From positions 22,550,412-22,614,411 of the forward strand of contig NC_045139.1 in the NCBI RefSeq assembly GCF_008831285.2: 64,000 nucleotides of DNA, given 5' to 3'. The DNA comes from Nymphaea colorata. Lineage: Eukaryota > Streptophyta > Magnoliopsida > Nymphaeales > Nymphaeaceae. Under the pieces are notes generated by a model. The model saw only the letters and a program-made list of their open reading frames with translations. It was not told the DNA's origin and did not search any database. Below, one piece after another: positions 22,017 through 31,221 of this stretch (within the stretch, counting starts at the first letter, position 1; each line of letters starts with the position of its first letter). The translations under genes and the position numbers were made by a program.

Positions 22017-23567
22017 AAGTAGTATCAGAGCGCTAGGTGTGTAGTGTTTATTCTTATTAAAAGATGGAGTCGACCTCCACCAAGATGATCTCTTTAAATG
22101 AAAACAATTGGACTATATGAAAAGTGAAAATGGAGGATTTGCTCTATTATAAAGATTTATATGCACCCATTGAGAACAAGAGACCAACAAATATGACATG
22201 ATAAATGAAAGCTATTAGATAGAAAAACCATTGGCACCATCAGACAATAGTTATATGATAGTGTCTTTCATTTGGCAGAGACGAGCGTGAAGTCATTATG
22301 GCAGAAGTTGCATGATCTTTACGAGAGGAAAACAACTGGAAACAATGCTTTCTTGATCAAACAATTGGTAAATCTCAAACTTAGATAGGGAATCTTAAAT
22401 GAAGTGCAGAGCATAATTAATTAGTTTTCAGTCATAAAATGATGTTAGATGTTGAGTTACATGCACTTTTTTTTACTCAGTTCTCTTTTTGATAGTTGGG
22501 AGACTCTAGTTGTTTCTTTGAGCAACTCCACTCCAAATGGTGTGCTAATGATAAGACATGTAACCAGCAGTATTTTAAATAAAGAGACAAAGAGAAAGCC
22601 ACTTGGTACTATTAGCTTACAAGTACTAGTGATGTGAGACAGGGGTAGACAGAAGAACCATAATAAATGGTACGTCAGATCAAAATATAAGTCAAAATCA
22701 AGGCCCAATAATGGTTGAGAGCATTTGTGGCAACATTAAGTGTTGAAATTGGCTGGTTGTTGTCTTCTTAAGTATTTGTTTGCTGGAGTAATTTGTTCTT
22801 ATAAGAATATATTCATTTTTCTGAGTTCTTTTAGACGTTTGAAACAAGGTTGTTGGTGAGAACAACCATTAACAAAGTAGTATCAGAGCGTTAGGTGTGT
22901 AGTGTTTATTCTTATTAAAAGATGGAGTCGACCTCCACCAAGATGATCTCTTTAAATGAAAACAATTGGACTATATGAAAAGTGAAAATGGAGGATTTGC
23001 TCTATTATAAAGATTTATATGCACCCATTGAGAACAAGCGACCAACAAATATGACATGATAAATGAAAGCCATTAGATAGAAAAACCATTGGCACCATCA
23101 GACAATAGTTATATGATAGTGTCTTTCATTTGGCAGAGACGAGCGTGAAGTCATTATGGCAGAAGTTGCATGATTTTTACGAGAGGAAAACAACTGGAAA
23201 CAATGCTTTCTTGATCAAACAATTGGTAAATCTCAAACTTAGATAGGGAATCTTAAATGAAGTGCAGAGCATAATTAATTAGTTTTCAGTCATAAAAATG
23301 ATGTTAGATGTTGAGTTACATGCACTTTTTTTTACTCAGTTCTCTTTTTGATAGTTGGGAGACTCTAGTTGTTTCTTTGAGCAACTCCACTCCAAATGGT
23401 GTGCTAATGATAAGACATGTAACCAGCAGTATTTTAAATAAAGAGACAAAGAGAAAGCCACTTGGTACTATTAGCTTACAAGTACTAGTGATGTGAGACA
23501 GGGGTAGACAGAAGAACCATAATAAATGGTACGTCAGATCAAAATATAAGTCAAAATCAAGGCCCAA
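21857..23567 (+). repeat. 858-bp tandem duplication spanning LTR end, primer site and gag
   Basis: Copy 1 runs from 21857 to 22714 and copy 2 from 22715 to about 23567. Both begin ttgagagcatttgtggc and end aaggcccaa. By eye there are only about five differences (for example gcgctagg/gcgttagg, gatctttacg/gatttttacg, and one extra A near 23297). Copy 2 therefore places a second LTR tail and primer site inside the element. Confidence 0.95.
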
Positions 23568-23660
23568 AATGACAACTAAATGCTTTCACTGTTGTATTTC
23601 AGGTCACAAAAAGATTGATTGCAGGAAATGAAAAGAAGAAAAATAACAAAAAAAGAAGAG
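22064..23660 (+). pseudogene. Copia-3 gag, present as a duplicated and broken region
   Basis: The first ATG is at 22064 (MESTSTKMISLNENNWTI) and its duplicate at 22922. Both are interrupted soon after by stops, for example TGA after NNWTI. Gag-like text continues as LWQKLHDLYERKTTGNNAF and, in another frame, LLSSLFDSWETLVVSLSNST (from about 22470 and 23329). Only the second copy leads into the zinc knuckle CFHCCISGHKKIDC at 23581-23622 (CX2CX4HX4C). Gag would form the particle core, but neither copy is intact. Confidence 0.85.
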
Positions 23661-23670
23661 TCAAGAGAGT

Positions 23671-24156
23671 GTGAAACTAAAAGAATACACTGCAATTGCT
23701 TTAGATGATGAGGTAGTATTACTTTTATCTGAGGAAAATGATTGTCTTATAGTTGAGAATGGTGATTCTATACAAATATTAGATACTGGGGCATCTTATC
23801 ATGCCACACCATGTAGAGATTTGTTCTCATCCTACACAGCAGGTGATCTTAGAGTAGTTCACATGGGCAACAGTGGTACTTCGAAGATTATTGGGATAGA
23901 AAATGTTTGCATTGAAACGAGCTCAAGATGCAAATTGATTTTGAGAGATATGAGACATGTTCCAGATCTTAGAATGAAACTGATTTCTACAGGAAAACTA
24001 AATAAAGATAGATGTTGTATTTTTTTTAGTCAGACGAGTCAGAAATTAACAAAATGGGCATTAGTGTTGGCTCAAAGTAGCAGATTTGGCTCTTTGTATG
24101 GTATGAAGTTTCAAATTAGTAATGTAATTGCTGATAGTACTTTGTCAGAATTATGA
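23671..24156 (+). pseudogene. Copia-3 protease region
   Basis: An open stretch of 161 codons contains ILDTGASYHATPCRDLF, the aspartic protease active site (DTGA) near residues 36-50. It continues with MGNSGTSKIIGIENVCI and RHVPDLRMKLISTGKL, typical of copia proteases of the Tork type. It ends near LSEL with a stop, where the GAG-pre-integrase WHxRLGH motif would be expected. A degraded HKRLCHIV follows in another frame. Confidence 0.88.
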
Positions 24157-24199
24157 CATAAGAGGCTATGTCACATAGTTATCTCCTAGTGATCATTGC

Positions 24200-24860
24200 T
24201 TGGTTGAAAAGTTGCATAGAATCTCTTTTAAGAAAAAGCACTTTTTAAAAACAAAAGATGTATTAGATTTAGTTTATTCAGTCTGTAGACCTATAAATGT
24301 GACATCTAAAGGTAGATCATCCTATTTTGTCACATTTATTGATGATGCATCAAGGAAGGTGTGGGCCTATACAATAAAAAATAAATGTCAAGTAAGTAAT
24401 ATTTTCATGAATTTTTATATAATGGTTGAGCATGAGACTAATAAGAAGATGAAGAGACCACTTACAGATAATGGTGGTGAATACATAATTTCTTCTCTAC
24501 AAGAATATTGTCTTAAGCATTGTATTAGACATGAAAAGACAATTTCCTGTACTCCACAACATAATAGAATTGTAGAAAGGATGAACAGAACTATAGTTGA
24601 GAGAATCAGAAGTTTGCTATCTAGCTCTAAGTTGCCTAAATACTTTTGAGGAGAGGCAATGTACACTGTAGTTTATTTAATAAATAGATCTCCTTCAATG
24701 CCTCTAGATGGAGATATTCCACAAAGAGTTTGGTCAGATAAGAGGTAAAATATGATCACCTCAGAGTCTTTGGTTGCAAAGTTTTCATGCATGCACCTAA
24801 AAAACATCGAACCAATGATAAAGTTATTCTTCTAATATTTTTTGGTTATGTAGATGATGA
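24200..24860 (+). pseudogene. Copia-3 integrase remnants
   Basis: The open stretch 24200-24649 encodes YFVTFIDDASRKVWAYTIKN, DNGGEYIISSLQEYC and TPQHNRIVERMNRTIVERI. These hold recognisable Asp and Glu positions of the DDE integrase core. The next motif, after TGA at 24647-24649, is GEAMYTVVYLINRSPSMPL. The N-terminal zinc-binding motif is degraded. Confidence 0.87.
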
Positions 24861-25269
24861 ATTTGGTTATAGGTTATAGGATGTAAAGAATGACAAAATT
24901 TACATGAGTCGTGATGTTGTTTTTAGAGAGGATCAAACGATTAAAGATGTCATGGGAGACAAACAGTTAGGTTTGAATGCTAGTGTTTTCATGGGCCAAC
25001 TTGTGTAGAACCTGAAGAATTTTCATTTGAGTATGGTGAGACTAATGAAAATATAGAGAAAGAGAAAATAGAGATAGATGAGTAGTATATAGATGATAGT
25101 CCTATGGAGACTCAAACTAACTATGAGCATGAGTTAGAGGAGGAACTTCCTTCTCATTTAGAACCAATTGAATGTTCCGTCTACTATATATTCTACTAAT
25201 GAATATATTATGTTTACAAATAGTGGAGAGTCAGAATCTCATGCAAAGATGCTAGAAGATACGCATAAA

Positions 25270-25970
25270 ATGAATGGATTCAAGCTATGTAGAAAGAGAT
25301 GAATTCTCTATATAAGAATCACACTTTTGATTTGGTAAAACTATCAAAAGGTAAGAAAGTGTTGGAAAACAAGTTGATCTCCAAGCTTAAAAATGAAGGC
25401 CAAAGCAAGTTGAGATACAAAGCCCGGTTAGTGGTGAAAGGTTTTAAGTAGGAAAGCGGTATTGATTTTGATGAAATTTTCTCTCATGTGGTTAAAATGT
25501 CATCTATCAGGGTAATACTTGGTTTGGTGACACATCTAAACTTGAAGTTTGAGCAGTTAGATGCAAAAACTGCTTTTCTTCATGAAGATCTAAAGAAATA
25601 AATCTACATGACACAACTAGAACGATTTGTAGTTGTTAGGAAGAAGCACATGGTTTGCAAGCTAAGGAAGACTTTGTATAAATATAAACAAACACTGAAA
25701 CAGTGGTATAAGACATTTGATGCATTTATGATAAATCAAAAATATCGCAGGTCAGCCGTAAATCAATGTGCTTACATAAGAGGGTTCTCATCAGGTAACT
25801 TCATTATCTTGTTATTATATGTAGATGACATGCTCATTGTTGGACAAGACTGCCAATTGATTAACCAATTAAAGAATGACATGAGAAAGTTCTTTGATAT
25901 AAAAGACTTAGTACAACAATTGTTAGACATGAGGATTGTTCGTGATAGGAAGGCTAAGAAGCTGTGATTG
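25270..25970 (+). pseudogene. Copia-3 reverse transcriptase remnants
   Basis: Recognisable motifs are KLRYKARLVVKGFK, MSSIRVILGLVTHLNLKFEQ, LDAKTAFLHEDLKK and CKLRKTLYKYKQTLKQWYK (normally LYGLKQ). The catalytic LLYVDDMLIVGQ lies at about 25814-25850, in the open stretch 25608-25967. Stops at about 25449 (after GFK), 25599-25601 and 25965 break the frame. Confidence 0.88.
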
Positions 25971-26012
25971 TCATAAGAGAAATGCTTTGAGAAGATACTT
26001 AGCTAATTCAGT

Positions 26013-26779
26013 ATGAAAGATGCGAAAACAGTAAATATTCCTTTAGCAGCACATTTTAGATTGAGAAATGAACAATGTCCATCATCAGCAAATGAGAAAG
26101 AAAGAATGAAGAATGTACTATATGCCTCCGTAGTAGGAAGTCTCATGTATGATATGGTTTGCACATGCATAGACTTGGCTTATGCAGTTGGTGAAGTGTG
26201 TAGGTTTTTGTCAAATCCATGCAAAGAACATTGGGCAGCAGTGAAGTGGATCATAAGGTATCTTAAAAATACTTTCAATTATTGTTATGTTTTTGGTAAT
26301 CTAACCCAAAGATACAAGTTTGTTGATGCAGACCTGTCAGTTGACTTGAACTTTAGAAAGTCTCTTTCTAGTTATGTCTTTACTTTTGCAGGGAGAGTTG
26401 TATTATGATCAAGTTGCAGAAATGTGTTGTTCTTTCCACTACAGATGCATAATATGTTGCAGCTACTGAAGCTTGTAAAGAGTTGTTATGGATGAAGAGT
26501 TCTTTTCATGTAGGTTTTAGCGAAAAGACCCATGTATTGCATTGTGATAGCCAAAGTGCTATACACTTGATGAAAAATTCAGTTTTCCACTCAAGAACCA
26601 AACACATTGATATTAGATATCATTGGATTCGGGATGTGTTTGAGTAAAATCTAATGCAGTTAGGAAAGATACATATAGAGAAGAATCCTATGGATGTGAT
26701 GGCGAAGTCTCTACCTAAAGAGAAACATGACAAGTGTAGAGACCTAGTTGGGGTGACTGCCTTTAAGGCATTGCATTAA
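26013..26779 (+). pseudogene. Copia-3 RNase H remnants
   Basis: The translation includes NVLYASVVGSLMYDMVCT, DLAYAVGEVCRFLSNPCKEHW, VDADLSVDLNFRKSLSSYVF and, after a stop, YVAATEACKELLWMKS-like text and LHCDSQSAIHLMKN. These correspond to the connection and RNase H region of copia Pol. It ends with stop codon taa at 26777-26779, shortly before the 3' LTR. Confidence 0.87.
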
Positions 26780-26829
26780 GTTTGTCCATTTTTCAAGTAT
26801 GATCATTCTCATGAGGGTGGATGGGAGTT

Positions 26830-27532
26830 TGTTGGGTCGGGTCTAGCCTCAAGTGAGGACCTGACTTGCATGGCAAGAAGAGAAGGAGGAGAAAAACGCA
26901 GCAAGGCTGCGTGGATTGATCAGTAGGTCAAGAAGAGAGAAGAGACAAAGAAGAGGGAATGAAGACAGTCTTCATTGGGTGATCTCTTTCTCCTTTCTTC
27001 TGGGGTTCTTTCTTCCATTCGTACAAGAGAGTACTATTCTTCTCGTGTTCTCTGTTTTTCTTAAAACAGTAGAGATATTGTTGTTGGTTATTTGGTCTCC
27101 TTTGATATATATAAAGTCTCCTTGCCCGCGGTTTTTTATCCTATTATTAAGGGTTTTTTCACGTATATTTGGTGTGCATCTTTTCTGCTATTTTATTCCT
27201 ACAATATATTATTTATAATTGAAATTTCAGCATTGTATCTATTATAATAATCATGAACTTGGTATGAGTAGTTTTGTGCACTTCCTATTATTGAACTAGT
27301 TAGTTTGGGCTGTTATATTGATACTAAAGGTTTTGTTAGTTGTGTAATTATTGGATATATGTATTTTTGAAGTTTGAGAGCGTTGGTGACAACATTAGTG
27401 TTGAAATTGGCTGGTTGTTGTCTTCCTAAGTATTCATTTGCAAGGGTAATTTGTTCTTACAAGAATATACCCATTTTTGTGAGTTCTTTTATAAGTTTGA
27501 AACAAAGTTGTTGGTGAAAACAAACATTAACA
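26830..27532 (+). repeat. Copia-3 3' LTR (703 bp)
   Basis: It starts TGTTGGGTCGGG and ends AACATTAACA, preceded by a purine-rich gagggtggatgggagtt tract at 26813-26829. It matches the 5' LTR apart from about 160 bases missing near its left end and scattered substitutions. Confidence 0.9.
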
Positions 27533-27605
27533 AATTGGTATCAGAGCGCTAGGTTTGTAGTGTTCATTCTTATTGAAAGAGGGAGTCGACCCCTACCAGG
27601 ATGAT
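27533..27605 (+). other. Extra primer-binding site and leader to the right of the Copia-3 3' LTR
   Basis: Immediately after the 3' LTR comes the intact primer-binding site tggtatcagagc (27536-27547), then sequence matching the leader and gag start of the same element (for example ggagtcgacc...accaggatgatctct, compare 22066-22095). The match stops at about 27605, where LINE-B resumes. Such DNA is normally found only downstream of a 5' LTR. Confidence 0.9.
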
Positions 27606-28319
27606 CTCTAAAATTGCATGATCAAACTAGGTTTCCACCTCCACTAGGCTGGTTTGGTCTCTAGATGTGTTTCGTCTTCCTCTTACTTTGTTCTCATAAA
27701 TGGTGTTGCATGAGAAAGCTTCAGTAGCAGGAGGGGTTTGAGGCAAGGGGCCCCTTGTCCCCCTATTTTTTCATTCTAACCATGGACATCTTTGCGAGTA
27801 ACCTCTCTGGGAATGAACGGCTAGACATTATATCGCCTCCAAGGCACTCAATCAAGGTCCCTATTCTGGATTGCCTCCATTTCGCGGATGATGTGTTACT
27901 ATTCAGTAAAGCTACTTTGAAGTAGTTCAGTGGCATCCTTCACCTCCTTAAAGAGCTGGAGTTGAATGCGGGCCTGCTGACCAATACCGACAAAACAGCT
28001 CGTCTTTTTCAATACTGCCGATCGCAAGAGAGAACGAATCGCAAGCATCTCTAATTGGAGTGTGGCTCACTTGCCCATTACTTATCTGGGTGTTTCTTTA
28101 TTTTTCAAGTAATATCAAAGAGAGCTAATTCCTTCCCCTCCTAAACAAATTTGAAGCAAGGGTTTGAAGGTGGAACTGTAACCTCCTTTCTTACGCAGGA
28201 AAATTATGCCTGCTTAATCAGGCATAATCTTAGCACCATTGCCAATCATTGGATGATGGCACTCCATCTCCCATGCAGCACTGTATCCAAGTTGGAGCAA
28301 TGCATGGCCAGATTCCTAC

Positions 28320-28336
28320 GGGGGGGGGGGGGGGGG
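28320..28336. repeat. 17-base G run
   Basis: A run of 17 G interrupts the LINE-B ORF2 where a short Gly/Trp-containing stretch would be expected (MARFLRGGG...WISWKYL). It may be expanded by slippage. The exact count is likely to be unreliable in sequencing. Confidence 0.9.
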
Positions 28337-28475
28337 TGGATCTCCTGGAAATATCTTTGCTGCCTGAGGGATGAAGGTGGAGTCGGCCTAAAACCCCACG
28401 TGGACTTCTATAAAGCACTCCTCCTCGCTGCTCGTCTGGTGATAATGATCACCAGGGACTCTGTCAGCCCAGTGG

Positions 28476-29390
28476 ATGTGTGACAAGTATATTGGCATCT
28501 TCTGTAGCCTCTGGACTCTTAAATCTCCTTGGAAAGGGTCCTGGTGTTGGAAGAGTCTGGGCTGGGCTTTGGGGTGGATCGAGAGCAAGGTGAGTTGGAA
28601 GATTGGAGACGGCCGTCGTGCGAAGTTTTGGGTGGATAAGTGGCAGCAATGTCTCCTGTATACCTGCGCCCCAGACTTGAATCAGGTGAACTGGTGTAAG
28701 CACAGCAACTTATCGGTTAGAGAAGCTATGGCTTCCTATCAGGGTCCGCCACCTCAGCTGTCCACCTTGGTACCCCACGGCCAAATTCAATGGGATGATA
28801 GCAGGGACCAGCTTGTGTGGTTAGCAGGGGAAGTCAAAAGATTCAGTGGAGGAGAAGTTTGGGACTCTATGAGAGTCAAGGGAGTAAAGCAGCCTTGGAG
28901 AAGAAACATCTGGAGTAGTCGTGCCCCTCAGAGAGCCAGTTGGTTTTTGTTTGTGGCATGCTACGGCAGACTCCTGTCTCTTGATAGACTGAAGAGCTAT
29001 GGGCTCTACCTTGCAAATCGATGTACGCTATGTCAAGCTAAAGCGGAATCCAACCACCTTGTGTTGCTGGGTTGTAAAGTGGCTAGAAATGTTTGGCACT
29101 ATATGGTGAACAAGTTTGGTAGATCTAGAGCCCCTTGGTCTAACATTATCTGCGAGTTTCAGGTCTGGTGTAAGACACAGCTAAAACCCAAGTCGTTTCA
29201 AAGCTGCTGGAGGGTTTGCTTCCAAATTGTCCGTTGGAAGCTTTGGTGGTGTAGGAACAAATTTTTGCATGAGCCTCCTGAAAACTACACCATTGGCATG
29301 ATTCATGCCACTGTGTGGCAAGCATGCGCTGGGCACTATATAAATGCAGATTGCTCAGTATCTGGCTCACGACAGGAGTTATTTGCGTGA
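28476..29390 (+). pseudogene. LINE-B C-terminal ORF2 region with zf-RVT domain
   Basis: A 304-codon open stretch matches the end of plant L1 ORF2. It contains WKIGDGRRAKFWVDKW (the 'W.GDG..I.FW.D.W' motif), then WRRNIWSSRAPQRASWFLFV and the zinc-binding RCTLCQAKAESNHLVLLGC (CX2CX8HX5C) followed by WHYM. This is the zf-RVT domain, found after the RT in plant LINEs. The end, WWCRNKFLHEP, is also typical. The ATG at 28476 is not a true start; the frame belongs to the larger ORF2. Confidence 0.88.
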
Positions 29391-30213
29391 AGAATGAGCT
29401 TGTGGAAAAGACCATGGGGAAGACTCCCTCACGTGGTGCCTTTCTTCGGTACAGGACGAGCAAATCAGTGCTGGTTGTGACTTCTGAACAGCTGGCTTTT
29501 AGACCACCATCCCACTAGAGGGAGGAGCAAAATCATCACTGATGGCGTAAATACCTGTCCCACCTGATTACAGGTAAAAGGAAGATCCCAGCAAAATGGG
29601 AGGCAACCGAAAAGAGCCTCCACAGTATCAGCCTCCTGTCTGTTTGGCCTTCTGCTGCAGCTGGTGCTACCTATAGCAGGTATGGGGCTCACGATGGAAG
29701 GAGTGACACAGGTTGAGAAGCTGTAGCAGTTCTTTTGTGTTCCTCTATTGCTCATTAGATGGTCCTGCTTATCTGGTTTTTTCTCTCGGGTATCGGTTGG
29801 CCCTCTGGCTTGTCTTTTGTGCTGGTAAGTCTAGCAGTTTTTGATTTTTTGGTCTGGCTCTAAATAGCCTGGTTTTGATGCTCTGCATCCCCCATTTCGT
29901 ATCCTCTTGTATATATCATATTTTGTTAATAAATCAGGAAGCATTACTCCCAGCATACTTTCCCATTGGAAATATAGTATACATGAGGTTGTGCTATTCT
30001 CGTAGTCATATACTGCTGCTTTAAGGTCTAATAATATTTGCCTTCCTCCGATGCAAGCGAACTGCTTAACCACTAGGAAAACTGGTGTGAAGAGAAGAAT
30101 ATACGAACGCCTGATTTTTCAGTACTTTTCCTTTATTTATACCTAAATAGAAACTCGAGCAAAATGCACTCAAGGTCATGCTCAGTGACACCTACTTGAG
30201 GCCCTAATCTTTA

Positions 30214-30435
30214 TCAGAATAATGTGAAAAAAGATTTTGGCCTCTCCGCATCCTCTAGAGAAAATGTCTTATCCTCAACATCTTTCGAACTGTCATTAGT
30301 AATCTTCGTGTTAATGCCACAGATCCTGATTAGTCTGGTCACATGGTGATAGTGCCGAAAAGTAAGTTCATGTTCAGAAATGAGATCAGTTGCCTCTTCA
30401 TCAAAAATAGAGAGGAGGTTTTCAAATAAATCATC
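30214..30435 (-). CDS. Possible 3'-terminal exon of an unidentified gene
   Basis: On the minus strand a good splice acceptor (ttgttttgcttcaag) precedes an open stretch of 73 codons that starts DDLFENLLSIFDEEATDLIS and ends SFFTLF before TGA at 30214-30216. The translation is acidic with mixed helical character (LTFRHYHHVTRLIRICG in the middle) and is not repetitive, as expected for real coding sequence. I do not recognise the family and found no convincing upstream exon between it and the TVP38-like gene 0.8 kb upstream on the same strand. It could be an alternative last exon of that gene, a remnant of another gene, or chance. Confidence 0.3.
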   Translation of the reverse strand, partial: DDLFENLLSIFDEEATDLISEHELTFRHYHHVTRLIRICGINTKITNDSSKDVEDKTFSLEDAERPKSFFTLF

Positions 30436-31221
30436 CTTGAAGCAAAACAAGAATAAGCATGACAACTAACATATAAGCAAAAAGAGATCCATCTATGGAA
30501 ATATAAAACCAATCCGGTGCTTATACTTCTTGCTCATGATCATGGTTGTGTTTCTTGTTCCTCATGCATACACGTTGTGGTTTCAGGAGCGCGGTGTGCT
30601 TCATTTTGCCCTTTCTTGATTTTTCGAATAAAGCAGTTACCATTAAAAAAAGGGACACGTCTAAGCTGAGTAGAGACGGATCTAGTACTCAAACGAGTAT
30701 CAAGTGCCTTTACTCATCCATGGAAACATTGTGCTTTGGGCAGGACCCGCAGGATCGACCCACAAATTAATCTGCCGCTATTTGAAGAAGGCACACGGAA
30801 TGAAACAAGTTTTACTAGAAAATACGTACTTATTGCTGATTTCTGTGAACGTGCCTTTCCCAAAGCTTTCTTGCTGGCACAATCTGACAATTAGATACGT
30901 GAGCATTTGTAGAAAATCCCATCATTCACCAATTTCCGAAGGTTTTGCTCCAAAAGGGATGTATGATTGTATTAAAGTCTAAGAACACCCAAGTACAGTT
31001 TTTTGATCATCAATTCCAGGACCTTAAGAAGCATGTCCCGCGTCCACCTTTCTCCAAACTATACTAGAAAAGAAAAGGCATACTATCAAAAAGAGATCAG
31101 GCACCAGAAAGATCAAATAATGAACCTTTTGGTATATATAACTTGCAGTTCACTGTTTCTAGATGTAACACATGAATGCTTTCCCTCCAATAAACCGCAC
31201 AAAGGAAAAACTCAAGTCCAG
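30436..31221. other. Region downstream of the TVP38-like gene
   Basis: Presumed 3' UTR and spacer. Open frames on the plus strand here (30546-30770, 30704-30982, 31003-31257) lack coding signatures. I see no RNA gene or element. Confidence 0.5.

Larger units (their letters stand above)
21151..27605 (+). mobile_element. Copia-3: decayed Ty1/copia element inserted in LINE-B
   Basis: The 5' LTR is 21151-22016 and the 3' LTR 26830-27532, both starting TGTTGGGT and ending ATTAACA. The order between them is gag, protease, integrase, reverse transcriptase, RNase H, with many stops. Two anomalies stand out. An 858-bp stretch covering the end of the 5' LTR, the primer-binding site and gag is tandemly duplicated. 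The 3' LTR is followed not by a target-site duplication but by a further primer-binding site and leader (27533-27605). The base motif LDTGASYHATP and overall layout resemble Tork/Tnt1-type copia, which is an inference. Confidence 0.9.
27606..29937 (+). mobile_element. LINE-B, 3' segment
   Basis: The RT resumes with IKLGFH, CVSSSSYFVLINGV and RRGLRQGAPCPP (matching the RQGDPLSP motif), then HFADDVLLFSK near 27870, carrying the catalytic Asp pair. The C-terminal part follows with NHWMMALHLPCSTVSKLEQC and WISWKYLCCLRDEGGVGLK. The element ends near a ttttgttaataaat tail at 29922-29936. Stops and frameshifts are fewer than in LINE-A, suggesting a younger copy. Confidence 0.85.

Noticed and set aside
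28230-28703. Minus-strand Pro-rich frames
   Set aside because: They are shadows of the plus-strand LINE-B ORF2.
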